Part shown: in pieces, positions 33,569 through 44,573 of the stretch | How the letters are laid out: each line of letters begins with the position of its first letter | How positions within the stretch are numbered: position 1 is the stretch's first letter | Assembly (NCBI GenBank): GCA_023052935.1 | Contig: CM041294.1 | Coordinates: 43,620,736-43,684,735, forward strand | Direction of reading: 5' to 3' | Length of the DNA: 64,000 nt | From: Piezodorus guildinii | Taxonomy: Eukaryota > Arthropoda > Insecta > Hemiptera > Pentatomidae | The notes under the pieces: generated by a model | Seen by the model: only the letters and a program-made list of their open reading frames with translations | What the model was told of the DNA's origin: nothing | Database searches by the model: none | Program-made: the position numbers and the translations under genes

Positions 33569-33814
33569 TTAGGCGCTTGATACATGTTTTGTTTATTTAT
33601 TCGTTAACTACATTTATTTGTATTTATTTTGTTTACAAATTTTGTTATTGTATACGTTTATTTATTTTGATTTTATTTTATATAATTTGACTTTCCTTTT
33701 GTTTATATTGTAAATATTGTATGAATGAGATCCTGTAGCACTATTATTATTGTCTATTATGACAAATTGTAATATATATGAATAAATAAAAAAAAATAAA
33801 AAAAATTAGGCGCT
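33569..33814 (+). mobile_element. Jockey-type LINE 3' tail with 9-bp TSD
   Basis: 33578-33805 matches the last ~230 bases of the LINE 3' UTR at 14880-15119 (TGACAAATTGTAATATAT then poly(A)). It is flanked by TTAGGCGCT at 33569-33577 and 33806-33814. It is another extreme 5' truncation. Confidence 0.8.
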
Positions 33815-34020
33815 ACAGTCCCACAAGAGCCTGGGCTTATCTTATGACTTTTCTTCACATTCGCTTGTCAAGGTGCAGGCACCTAAGGCGAGGTCTTCCT
33901 CTGCAACATCTTCTTTCTGGTCGGTCCTCAAGAAGGCGCTTGTAGATAGATTCTCCAAGAGAGTACTTGCTACATGGCTTAGCTATCGGATCTGGTTTAC
34001 TCTTACGTTGCACATTGGTT

Positions 34021-34214
34021 CCAAATGCACTTTTTCGGGACGAAAGTTTGTACAGATCGTTTTATTCAAGATATATCAGCAATTTTAACGTCATTTCGTT
34101 CCTCAGAATTTCACTTTCTATGGTATGATTGGCATATTTTTAGCTCAGTTTTATAACTTACAAATATATAGGTTTTCCGATAATTTCAGAGAAATGTCCC
34201 TGTAACTAATTACT

Positions 34215-34283
<69 letters not shown>

Positions 34284-34590
34284 ATATTTCCTGCATTTAA
34301 CTTTTTTTACAATCATTATTAGATAAGTTTAAGAAAACTCTGGGTTTCATATAACAACTTGGTGAGTTTTGAAGAATTTTCGAAATATTTCATAAAAATT
34401 AAACTTATTTTATGTATATTAATATATACAAAAAATAATGAAGTGCGAATTGCTTTCAAAATTTTAGTTCAGTTTTTAGTTTTTACTGACGAAATTTCGA
34501 AACCGTTTTACGGTAAATGACGTTAAACTGGTTGATATATCTTAAATAAAACGACCAGTACAGACTTTTGTCCCGAAATAGTGCGTTTGC
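34021..34590. mobile_element. Foldback/MITE-like element with ~75-bp inverted ends
   Basis: The left arm (GCACTTTTTCGGGACGAAAG at 34027, then CGTTTTATTCAAGATATATC, TTTAACGTCATTT) is repeated inverted at 34505-34584, about 80% identical. The 560-bp unit encloses AT-rich DNA with an (AT)n tract at 34217-34281. It has no ORF. TSD not resolved. Confidence 0.75.
34217..34281. repeat. (AT)n microsatellite
   Basis: Over 30 AT units, inside the foldback element. Confidence 0.95.
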
Positions 34591-35392
34591 GTTTCTGTTT
34601 CTCCAGCGCACCTCTTAATATGTACGGAGTCAAGTTGCGCATGTTCTGATGTTTTGGAAATGACCCAAGTCTATGAACAGTACGTAACAACTGATCTCAC
34701 TATTTTTTCGTAGATCATAGTCCATTCTATGATACAGCACTCTTTAATTTAACACCCTTCGCATGGCAAAGCATTATTTAGCAATTTAAAATATAAGAAA
34801 TGAACAATTACCATTCAAATTATGTTGAATGCATTATCTTATTGTCTTCAGGGATTAAAATATACTTGTAATTCTTATTATTTATTCCTAAATGTATAGT
34901 GTAACTCTAACAACGTATTTTTTTAATAGGAGAGTAAAGCCTGAATGTAGATATTGAACAAAGAAAGGCGTTTTCCTTTATATCATTGAGGGCAACGTCA
35001 TTTCATTCTAAAGTTTGGAAGAATGTACGAAACATATGGAGACACAGGAATTCATACTGCCACCCTATATGAAGTCTTAAATAACTGGAAAGTCTCTCTT
35101 ATACGTATCCATAGAGCCTTTATACTGACTTCTATATAGAATAAGCGAAGAGATCTTAAAATGAAAATGCGCATTCCTTTATTTTATTTCGTAAAGTAAG
35201 AATGACAAACTGTTTTCCCCTTTCGATTTCCACTGTTTATCTCAGTAAAAAAAAAAAAAAAATCAATAGTGTCTGATGTATTCTTATGAAAATCTTATTA
35301 TATAAGCATTATATATTTGTAGTTTGCCAAAGAAAAATGTATTATTTTTTCTGTAAGAAAGAGCCTAGGCCCTAAGACTATAAAACTCTTTG

Positions 35393-35394
<2 letters not shown>
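34591..35394. other. Unassigned AT-rich sequence
   Basis: Nothing recognisable. Confidence 0.4.
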
Positions 35395-35446
<52 letters not shown>

Positions 35447-35447
35447 G
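35395..35447. repeat. (CT)n(AT)n compound microsatellite
   Basis: About 14 CT units pass directly into about 11 AT units. Confidence 0.95.
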
Positions 35448-35952
35448 TCAAATTAAACTTTTTCTAAATCAAATTCAATCATTTAAATTTCAAATTTAAC
35501 CTTTTTCGGCTTCAATAAATTAGTGAAAATCAAGGAAGTATAACTGTATGCTTTTAAATAAAACTTATGTTTTTATGGTTAATTTAATTATCAATTATGT
35601 TTTTAACCAATGTGGCGTATTAATGTTCCAAGAAGTCCTTTTCCATAAAATCACACAATTTTTATACTAAGAATCATTATTTTTTTTTTTTTTTTTTTTT
35701 TAAGTAATAACAATTTTTATTGAGAAAATTTTACAATCTGTCCCAATTTGGACATTAATAGTATTGCTGAATGATATCAAACATACTACATTCATACAAT
35801 ATTTACACAACATAAAATTACAATAAAATATATACACAATAATGAATCAATACAAAAGTCAATAATTCACTTATACCTATATACACATACACACACTCAT
35901 ACATACATCACATTGAGTGGAGAATCTAGCCAGTGCTAGAACTCCAATATAT

Positions 35953-38637
35953 TTACAAAAGGTCGCGGGGCCACTGCCGTTTCAACCTTCTAGGTGGGTT
36001 GTATGGATGAGTGGAGCTGGATAGGGATTGAGCTAAAGGATTAGGATGATGAATGAGGTTCTGGTGGAATTTGGAAAATTTGGATGGAATTAGGTCTGAA
36101 ATAAATGGAACATTAAGGTCGTGGTGCAAGGTATAATTGGAGACATAATAAGGAGCATTTACTATTGTACGGAGGACTTTGGATTGAAAGGATTGAATGC
36201 GTTTGATGTTAGAACGTTTAGCTGTCCCCCACAGTTCAAGTCCGTAGGTCCAGATGGGCTTCAGTATTGTCTTGTAGATTAATAATTTGTTGTCAACTGT
36301 AAGTTCAGATTTTCTGTTGAGTAGTCGGTATAACTGTCCGAATCGTCGGTTGAGTTCTTGTCTTTTAAGTCTTGTATGTGGGTTCCAAGTCAATCTTTTG
36401 TCTAACAGTAAGCCAAGATACCGGACTGTATCTGAGAGAGGAATCGGTAATGAGTTGAAATAAACTGGCGGACAGGATTTTCGTCTAAGAGTAAAGGTTA
36501 TGTGTTTACATTTGGCTTCGTTCACCTTTACACGCCAGTTATTACACCAGTGTTCGATAAGGAAAAGGTGTCTCTGAAGGTTTAAGGATGCTGTTTCAGG
36601 ATTGGAACTGGATGATAGGATGGCGGTGTCGTCTGCAAAAGTTGCCAGAGAGGTATCAGGATGTGTAGGAATATCAGCAGTGTAAAGGATGTAGAGGATG
36701 GGTCCCAAGACGCTGCCTTGAGGAACACCGGCCTCAACGGGATAAAGGTTAGAAAATTCTTCACCACAGCGAACTCGGAAGGAACGGTTCGAGAGATAGG
36801 ATCGGAGAATGAGGTATAGGGACTGGGGTAAATGGGTTTTCAGCTTGAAGAGTAATCCAGTGTGCCATACCCGGTCAAAAGCTTGCGCAATGTCCAGAAA
36901 CGCACCAGAACAATACTCTTTGCATTCAAGAGCTGAGGAAATATGGTCTACAACTCGGAGCCCCTGTTGAACTGTGGAATGCTGAGGACGGAATCCAAAC
37001 TGATGGGAAGGAAGATTTTGAGATTCTAATATGGGTAGGATACGTTTAAGAAGAAGCCTTTCGAAGATTTTTGAGAGGATGGGGAGTAGACTAATAGGCC
37101 TGTAGGATGAAGTGTTGTTGGAAGGTTTACCTGGTTTTAAAAAAAGGATGATGGTGGAATGTTTCCATAACAGAGGAAAATAGGTGGTGCGGAGGATGCA
37201 GTTATAAATATAAGTAAGGAATATAATAGCTTACTGCGGAAGTTGTCGGAGGATCTGGGGAGTAAGGAGATCGTGTCCAGGAGATTTACGGAGAGTCAGT
37301 TTTTGGAGACGATATTTGACCTCAGAGGGATTAATAGCTTTAGGAGGTAGGGAAAGTGGAATCGGTGACATAAGAAAGTCTTGCACTTTTGCGGTGTGAT
37401 TGATGTGGGATTCCGGGGGAGGAGTGAATACTTTGGAGAGGTGTGTGGCGAATTCCTCGGCTTTATCTTCATCAGACGCAGCCCAGGAGTCATCACCACG
37501 TCGGAGAGGATGGGAAACATGATGGTATTTTAGGATCTTTTTCGTGACATTCCACAGGGAATTATCACGAGCTGATAGAGAGGAGAGGTAGGAATTAAAG
37601 GACTGGGAACGGAAGTTCGCCAACTCCCTCTTCAATTGTCTACAATAGAAGTTATAGGAGCGGCGATCTGTTGGGTGTCGGGTGCGCTGCCATAATGATC
37701 TTGCTCGGCGTTTGGTGTGGATAAGGTCTATAATAGGTTGTGGAAAATGATTTTGGTCTGGATTTATATTGGAGTGTTTAGGAGAGGAAGCAGTCCAGAC
37801 AGCTTGTTGGATGGCGGTGGTAAAGGAATAGACGGAATTATCTAGGTCATCTTGGGTTTTGAGGGTTACTCTGAGGTCAATATTATCGGTCAGGATTTGG
37901 CGGAAAAGGTTCCAGTAGACAGGGCCTCGGATGAATGATGGTGGAATGGGTTTTGGAATTGGAGTGAGAGATACTTTTAGGATCAGTGGACTATGGTCTG
38001 AGGATAGTTCATCAAGGCGAGTTAAAGACAAGTTGAGAGAGCCTAATCCGCTGTGGATAAAGAAGTCGAGGATGTCAGGATTGCGGTTAGGATCGGTTGG
38101 CCAGTAGGTAGGGGAGTCAGGAGGCAGGATATTAAAATTTCGGGAGTTGAGTGCAGACAGCAAATTTCGTCTCCGAGAATTCGTGGTTCTGGAACCCCAC
38201 TGCTGATGCTTGGCGTTTAAGTCTGCACCCAGAATGAAACGATTTCCTAAGGAATCCAGGAAGGATACAAATTCAGAATTGGAAATGGAATGTTTAGGAG
38301 GGCAATATGCAGATGTGAGGGTTACCGGAAAGGAAAAAGTCTTGATTACTATGGATGTGGCTTGTAGGAAATCATAGGTGGGAAGTGGGAGTAAATGATG
38401 AGAGAGGGATTGGTGGACAATGATAGCAGAACCGGCATGGGCTTTACCGTCTGGGTGGTCAGTACGGTATGTCATGTATTGCGGTATTTTGAAGTACTGT
38501 TTAGTCGTTAGTCTTGTTTCAGTTATAAGTGCAACATCGATTGTTTTGTCTTGCAACAACGCTGTCAGTTCGTCAGTATGATTTCTAACACCATTCGCAT
38601 TCCAAAGGAGAATGGATAAGGAGTTAGGTGAAGTCAT
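35953..38637 (-). pseudogene. LINE ORF2: endonuclease plus reverse transcriptase, one in-frame stop
   Basis: ORF2 of 895 codons would encode an AP-type endonuclease that nicks the target and a reverse transcriptase that copies the RNA. Endonuclease motifs: WNANG (12-16), ITETR with E40, GADLNAKHQQWGS (137-149) and SSDHSP (212-217). Reverse-transcriptase motifs: SYRPISLLP, HQFGFRP, AFDRVWH, GVPQGSVLGP and FADD (667-670), then PPRRLKRQWPRDLL at the C-terminus. A TAA at 37231-37233 (codon 469), between the two domains and near the start of the RT, is the only stop in the whole frame; reading frame is kept on both sides. The ATG directly abuts the ORF1 stop (TAAATG at 38640-38635), suggesting reinitiation. 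As it stands it gives only an endonuclease-bearing 468-residue product. Confidence 0.93.
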
Positions 38638-39858
38638 TTAAGGATTTTTCAAGGCAGGGATTAGATTCGATACTAGATTTGTAAGGAGTGATATAAGCGG
38701 CATAACAAGAGATTTGATTTCGGAGATGAACGATGTCATTAGACTGGTAAGATCAGTGACGTTTGATGGTGGAGGGATATGAGAAATTTGATGTTGAGGA
38801 GTTTTTTGAAGATTAGGTAAACTTTGAGGGATAGATTCTTGTACAATAGATTGAGAATGTTGAGGAAAATGTTGTTCCGGCAGTGCCTCGACTTCATGAT
38901 TCTGGTTACCACCTCCAAGCAAGTGGGCAAATGACACGTTAGAATTTACAAGTTTTGATGGTTCTCTTCTGCTTCTGGTTGGTACAGCTGTTTCATTCGG
39001 ATCCTGAGGTTTTTGGTATCTGGTTCTGAGTTTCTTGTAGATTTCACATCCCTTGTAGTTAGCCGGGTGGTCCTTGAGGCACAGAGCACATACAGCGGGT
39101 GCTGATCTTGATCTTGTACATTCTTCTGTTTTATGCTGTTCACCGCATTTCACACAGCGTGGTATGTGATGGCAATAACTTTTGGTATGACCATATGCCT
39201 GACAGTTATGGCACTGGACTATTTCTTTCTTTGTGTAAGGTTTTTCAACTTTTACACGGGTATAGTACAGTCTGCTGAGGTCATAGATTTTTTCGACTCC
39301 TGCTGATGGTTCCAAGTCCACGAAGAATAGAGGCAGTGGACTTTTATCTTTTAGAACGTTGGTGACTTGCCTCACTTGGAATCCTAATTCTGTCAGTTCT
39401 TCTTTGATTGCTTCAACGGGTGTTGAGGAATGTAGGTTTCTGATTACGACCCTTAATGCTCTCTCTTGGCGCAGCTGATAAGTATGAAAGTCAGCTTTGG
39501 TCTCAGTCAGATATTTTACAATCTTTCTGTAGGTTTCAGCAGTAGTCGGAGATATTTTAGTATCATTGGTTCTACTTATACAATAATAACTATTAGGATC
39601 AGTTACTTTGTTTAAATGCGCACACATCAGTTTAAAATTTTTAATATTTTTAACAAATATTGGTGGAGGTAGTGGTTCTCTGGGTATAGGAGAAGATTCC
39701 ATGGTTTCTTTTTCATTTTGGAGGATCTGAAATGGATTCGGTGTAAAAAACGGAGATTCATCAGTTATTCCTTGTGATGATGTGCTGGGCTGTGGTTCAG
39801 AACCTAATGAGGTAGCTGACGCGGTCGCTGGTGGAATCATTTTTTTTATTTTGTTCAC
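38638..39858 (-). CDS. LINE ORF1: RNA-binding Gag-like protein with CCHC knuckles
   Basis: ORF1 proteins of Jockey-clade elements bind the element's RNA and form the ribonucleoprotein used for target-primed insertion. This frame (~400 residues) has a PRE_C2HC-like region at about residues 120-205 (ALRVVIRNLH ... LTELGF ... LPLFFVDL). Three zinc-knuckle-type clusters follow: CHNCQAYGHTKSYC (216-229), CVKCGEQHKTEEC (235-247) and CALCLKDHPANYKGC (257-271). The tail is rich in Q, P and S. The open frame begins at a GTG; the first in-frame ATG is at 39840. An upstream ATG at 39934 opens a basic, serine-rich N-terminus in another frame, separated by a run of eight A's, so the native start may have been lost to a one-base change. 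Its stop touches the ORF2 ATG. Confidence 0.88.
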   Translation of the reverse strand: MNKIKKMIPPATASATSLGSEPQPSTSSQGITDESPFFTPNPFQILQNEKETMESSPIPREPLPPPIFVKNIKNFKLMCAHLNKVTDPNSYYCISRTNDTKISPTTAETYRKIVKYLTETKADFHTYQLRQERALRVVIRNLHSSTPVEAIKEELTELGFQVRQVTNVLKDKSPLPLFFVDLEPSAGVEKIYDLSRLYYTRVKVEKPYTKKEIVQCHNCQAYGHTKSYCHHIPRCVKCGEQHKTEECTRSRSAPAVCALCLKDHPANYKGCEIYKKLRTRYQKPQDPNETAVPTRSRREPSKLVNSNVSFAHLLGGGNQNHEVEALPEQHFPQHSQSIVQESIPQSLPNLQKTPQHQISHIPPPSNVTDLTSLMTSFISEIKSLVMPLISLLTNLVSNLIPALKNP

Positions 39859-40301
39859 GGCGGGGTCTCTGTTTTGTGGGAGACGAGTTAGAACCTGCAG
39901 ATCTAGATCTTTTACTTGCAGACTTTGAGGACATGACTTGATGAAAATATCTCATTGATTAAGAAAATAATAATAATAAATAAATAATGAGATAAGAATT
40001 AAAGATAAAAGAAAGATAATTAAAAGAAAAGCAAGCCCGAGCTTGCCGAGCTAGCGGCAATCAGCTGATCAGTGACCCTTCTTTCACTTTTTCGTGATTG
40101 TACAAAGTAAATTATAACTTTGCTTACCGAAACTTCTCCAATATTCACTGCCGTAATATTCCTGAGGTCTAGTGATGTTCTCCAGACTGAATTCTAGCGA
40201 ATTCCCACTGAAAAAAGCAAAAATCTGAGAGACGATGTAACGTATGACTGTTATCATCGAGCGCATCAGCTGATCTTAGTTATCAATCAAGAATCATTAT
40301 T

Positions 40302-42266
40302 AATTAATTAATTTAATAAAGAATTAATTTTAGCTTTTAAGGCATTTTCGATACTACGGCTGTTATTTGGGTTTTAAGGGATTCCTCAATTTTTCTTTTA
40401 AGATAGTACGCTCAAATATTTGTTTGTTTTAACTTTTCGAAATTTGTCTCGTTTCTTTTCTTTTTTTTTTTTTTTGGGGGGGGGAGGAGGGTGGGAGAGG
40501 TTAGCTGCGTTACCCGCATACTGATTATACTATTAATTTTAAGTCCACCTGCTCGAGTAAAGATGTATTTAAACTTTTCGTATATATTCGATGTTAGGCT
40601 TAGCAGACATTTATTATTTTTAAGGACCGAGAACAGAAGATGGATGAAGCATAAGGAAAGTGGATGAATACTATATAAAAGTGGTATCACCGACTTATAT
40701 TTGTTAGTGTGTATGTTTGAGAAACATAGTTTGATAAAAATCGAGCCTTTATAATTTGACTAAATGCGTTTCTATTTTCTGTTGTCAATAATTAAAAACT
40801 TTTCGCTAAAAAAAAAAAAAAAAATTAAATGAGCATACATATATAATATCAAAATAAATAATTCGGAAGTAAAAAATTGCAGAAGAACATTTATTGGAAT
40901 AAATCAATGATGGGCGGAACGATCCTTTGAAATAATAACACCTCAATTAAACAAAAGTTCCATAATAATTTGCATCGTTTTGCGTCATTTCACGATTCAC
41001 ACAACTTCATGTCTTACACAACTTTACGTAAAAAAATATCCTCATTGGGTGATACTGTTAAAAGGAAAATCTCCAGAAATTGAGGAAATGACGTAAAGGT
41101 TATTTCATTATCAATAACCGACCATTCTGTGTAATTAAAAAAAAAAATTAAATAAAAGAAAACTGAGCCCTTAGAAAGAGGTCTGAAGGAAAAACATATT
41201 AATCACCAATTAGTGCCTCATTATAGAAGAATCTTGTAAACTGTTTTTTTTTTTTCTTTTTTAAGGTAGTAGTATTGGGTGAAGTTCCTTTGATAGTGAT
41301 TGCTTATCTTTGTATGAATAATACAAATAAACAATTTAAAATTAACAAACTTTTGAGTTTACACTCTAACTCATATTTTAGTTTTGTGTAATAATACTGA
41401 TTGTAAGTTAAAGATAATGATAATTTAAAAAATCTGTCTTCTTCTATGTGTTATAAATGTATTAAAACTACAATCTATGAAATATCTATTATGAGGTTCA
41501 GTAGGTGTTTCATAATAGCAATGTTCAATTCATAGACTTTCAACTTTATGTGATGTACGTAGATAGGTAGCAATCTTCTTAGGACTAATGTGTATCAAAA
41601 AAAAAATTAAAAAAAATAATATTTAAATAAACATATAAGATGAAGTAAAATTTTAATGATAAATTTGTTTAGTTTTTCTACAAAGGAAAGAGTATCTAAA
41701 TAACAATTATAAGACCGAAATTGTATTAAACCAATGTCTGAGTAAAACCAGGAGCAGAGCGGCGGGAGTGTGGTCAAAACTAATTTTCAACTAACCCTAG
41801 ACACCTCGACTGCCTTGATTATATCTATCAAACTCTAGGGCTGTAATAAAAATTTAATTAAATTAATTGTATAATTTTTATCCTCTATTCTTATGAAAAA
41901 CTATAACAAAAAAGGAGATGATAAATCAAGTCATCTAAGATGGAAAATTAGGTCTTGACTAACTAAATACTGAATAAGCTTGGTCATATAACATCTGTAA
42001 AATAGCATAACCTATTTTTTTCTGTAAATTTTATAGTATTGTAAGTTAAAAAATTTCGGAACCTTCTTAAATCTAAACTGAAGCTTCAATCTTTATAGAT
42101 AAAAAAAGCTTTGTGTTGGCTCTCCAATAACAACCGTTTATAGGAATGTGGGCTATTTCAGGTAATAGTCCTATTACAGGGCAACTTAAAAGATTATTTT
42201 TTCAGTCAATTGACAAATAGTATTAGCTATTTCTGTATATAAAAATAGTTTGATTCATAAGAAAAA
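40302..42266. other. Unassigned AT-rich sequence
   Basis: No gene or clear element in about 2 kb. A G-rich/T-run block sits at 40460-40500. This may be host intergenic or intronic DNA. Confidence 0.45.
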
Positions 42267-43670
42267 AGAAAAATCTGGTGCGCGCAACACAAGCCTTTCA
42301 CTTACTCGTCTGTTAAAATCAATTTAAGTACTATTAAGCAAATTTAAATTTAATAATTTTAAAGTTAATTTCAATAATAATTCTACTTATTTCTTCGAAA
42401 CATATGATTTAGATTAAATAATATAGCAATATCAAATTGTTACGTACGCGTAAAAAATCAGTAAAATCTTACGCTCCGTTGATCACTTTACATTACCTTT
42501 TAAAACTTTGTATATAAGATAATATTTTTTTCTGAATTCTTTAGCTTCCCAACGGTATATTACACACCTATATTGTCGTTGTTATGTTCAAAAAAACAAT
42601 AATTACATTTAAAAAATTATTTTCTTTTCTTTTTTAATTTTTTTGGAAGTTTTCTTAATATAAACATTTAAAAAAAGCACACACTGCCTTCCATTCCTCA
42701 CCCAATCACTTTATTTCACAAGCATTTTATCTTTTTTTCATACTAGTCGACGTTTCGGGGCTGTTTCTCCATTTTCAAGACCAAAACAATTTTTTTATAC
42801 TTTCATTAGTGAATAAAATTACATTATTTAAATGTTTGTCTTTGAAAAATTAAGTTCAGTAATTCGTCATAATTATTTTAAAACTAACTAACATTAATTA
42901 CCTTATTCCTTTTTCATTATACAATTGCTACATCATTTTTCACCCTTCATTCCATATCATAGCACACTGCTACTTGTCTATATTATACTAGTGCTATGTA
43001 GATGGAATGAAGGGTAAAAAATTATGTAGCAATTGTATAATGAAAAAGGAATAAGGTAATTAATGTTAGTTAGTTTTAAAATAATTATGACAAATCGCTG
43101 AACTTAATTTTTCAAAGACAAACATTTAAATAATGCAATTTTATTCACTGATGAAAGTATAAAAAAATTGTTTCAGTCTTGAAAATGGAGAAACAGCCCC
43201 GAAACGTCGACTAGTTTGAAAAAATGATAAAAGGCTTGTGAAATAAAGCGATTGGGTGAGGAATGGAAGGCAGCGTGTGCTTTTTTTTAAATGTTTAAAA
43301 AAATATGTTTGCTCTTTTCTCCTTTTGTTGGTCATCAAATTCTTTCAAATTTTATATTTATCCGTTTTTTATTAATCCTAATAAGATGATATAGGCAATT
43401 CTTTTTAATTTATAAAATGAAAGGTATTTTAGATAAAGGGAATATAAAATGAACGGCATTTGGGTCCTGTCGGACTATTTAAATTAGAATGATACATATA
43501 TCTTATTCAAGATTATAAAATTTTACATTGATACAGCGTGTTTAATCACAATCGTTAAAGCCATTTTTGGGGAAATCGTAAAAAGGTGCAAAATGCATGG
43601 TATAAAGAACCACCTCCGATTGGCATAAAAAAATATTTTCACGATCGCAATACTTTCCCTTACTATATAT
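42267..43670 (+). mobile_element. Helentron-like repeat, copy I, carrying a long palindrome
   Basis: 5' AAAAATCTGGTGCGCGCAAC at about 42270; the internal blocks are continuous on both sides of a 636-bp palindromic insertion (42662-43297); 3' end GATCGCAATACTTTCCCTTA at about 43640-43660. The final palindrome of the repeat is cut after its first arm by a Helitron-like 5' end starting at 43671. Confidence 0.88.
42662..43297. mobile_element. 636-bp near-perfect palindrome (foldback element)
   Basis: The left arm (42662-42966) and right arm (42991-43297) are inverted copies at about 95% identity, with a loop of only about 24 bases. The outer ends read AAACATTTAAAAAAAGCACAC. Each arm contains the block CCCCGAAACGTCGACTAG (in one orientation). 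It has no coding capacity. It is inserted in a Helentron-like copy. A transcript through it would fold into a single hairpin of about 300 bp. Confidence 0.93.
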
Positions 43671-43830
43671 CTATACTAATATTATAAAGCTGAAGAGTTG
43701 GTTTGTTTGAACGAGCTAATCTCAAAAACTACTGGTTCGAATTGAGGCTTAAGGCCTCATTTTAAAACTTTAAAATCTAACTTTTTCAGTTTTTCACCCA
43801 TGACAAGAAAACGGCACCTTCTATAGAAAA
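43671..43830 (+). mobile_element. Helitron-like 5' end
   Basis: Starts TCTATACTAATATTATAAAG, followed by GCTGAAGAGTTGGTTTGTTT and CTCAAAAACTACTGG. This matches the 5' terminus typical of animal Helitrons (TC start, inserted between A and T). The host dinucleotide is A/T at the centre of the preceding palindromic tip. The 3' end was not found; sequence to 44573 is unassigned. Confidence 0.65.
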
Positions 43831-44573
43831 TTTCTTATCTTCCGAAATGAATGAACGTTATATTTCTTTTATAAAATTCATCTTAGTTATCGAATTTGGT
43901 TAAGTGATATTACAACAATCGCACGTAAGAATTAGGCAAAGTTTTTTTCATTTCAAAAAACAAAAAAACTTTGGTCATTAAGAGATAGCTTTAACTTTGA
44001 AACAACTATCTAAATCAAAAATGTCGTAGATTAAAAATTACAGAGCATCAAATTTTAATCCCAGTAGCCTCTCTGAGTTTCAAATTAGGTTGGTACGATC
44101 CTTCAGCTAAAATATTTTTTATCGATATTCCTCTACACGCGATGGAATATTTGTTTGATACCTCCCATTTTAAACATTCTGCAGTGACTATTGACTTAAT
44201 TTTACTGAAAATAACCACTTTTTGTTTTGCAACCATAACCACTATCATAACTTTAATCGGTTCTGGTGGTGAGACTCGTGTTTGAGCAAATTATGACAGT
44301 CACTTTTGAATAAATCAGGCAATTTAGGCACGCAACCTACGTCCTAGTGATTTATTACATACCCAATCACCAAAAGGCTAAGAAATACCAAACCCAATGA
44401 AATATAGAGCTCAATGAACTCCTCTCCCCCTCTCATCAGTATTAGGTTCCAGTTCTTTAAATATATTTAAGTTTTTTTTTTATTATGTTTATTTTTTAAA
44501 TTTATTTTACCTATTTTTGTCACCTTTATATTTATCTTATTTGCAAAAAAAAAAAAAATACTTATTTTAAATA
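43831..44573. other. Unassigned sequence, possibly the rest of the Helitron
   Basis: AT-rich; a 66-codon minus-strand frame at 44048-44248 has no recognisable domain. Confidence 0.35.

Larger units (their letters stand above)
35669..40301 (-). mobile_element. Full-length Jockey-type LINE with 13-bp TSDs
   Basis: The element fills 35682-40288 (4.6 kb, minus strand) between perfect AAGAATCATTATT duplications (35669-35681 and 40289-40301). Order on its sense strand: 5' UTR of ~430 bases (or ~355 if the upstream ATG is used), ORF1, ORF2, a 3' UTR of ~270 bases, and a poly(A) read as T20 at 35682-35701. The coding part has only one visible nonsense change in ORF2 and a probable one-base shift at the start of ORF1. 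That and the perfect TSD suggest a recent insertion. Its 3' UTR lacks the hairpin carried by the copies at 2940 and 14530, so it is a different subfamily. Confidence 0.95.

Noticed and set aside
42740..42780. Hammerhead ribozyme in the arms of the long palindrome
   Set aside because: GAAACGTCGAC is present but there is no CTGATGA; the upstream text is CTTGAAAATGGAG, so the core is incomplete.
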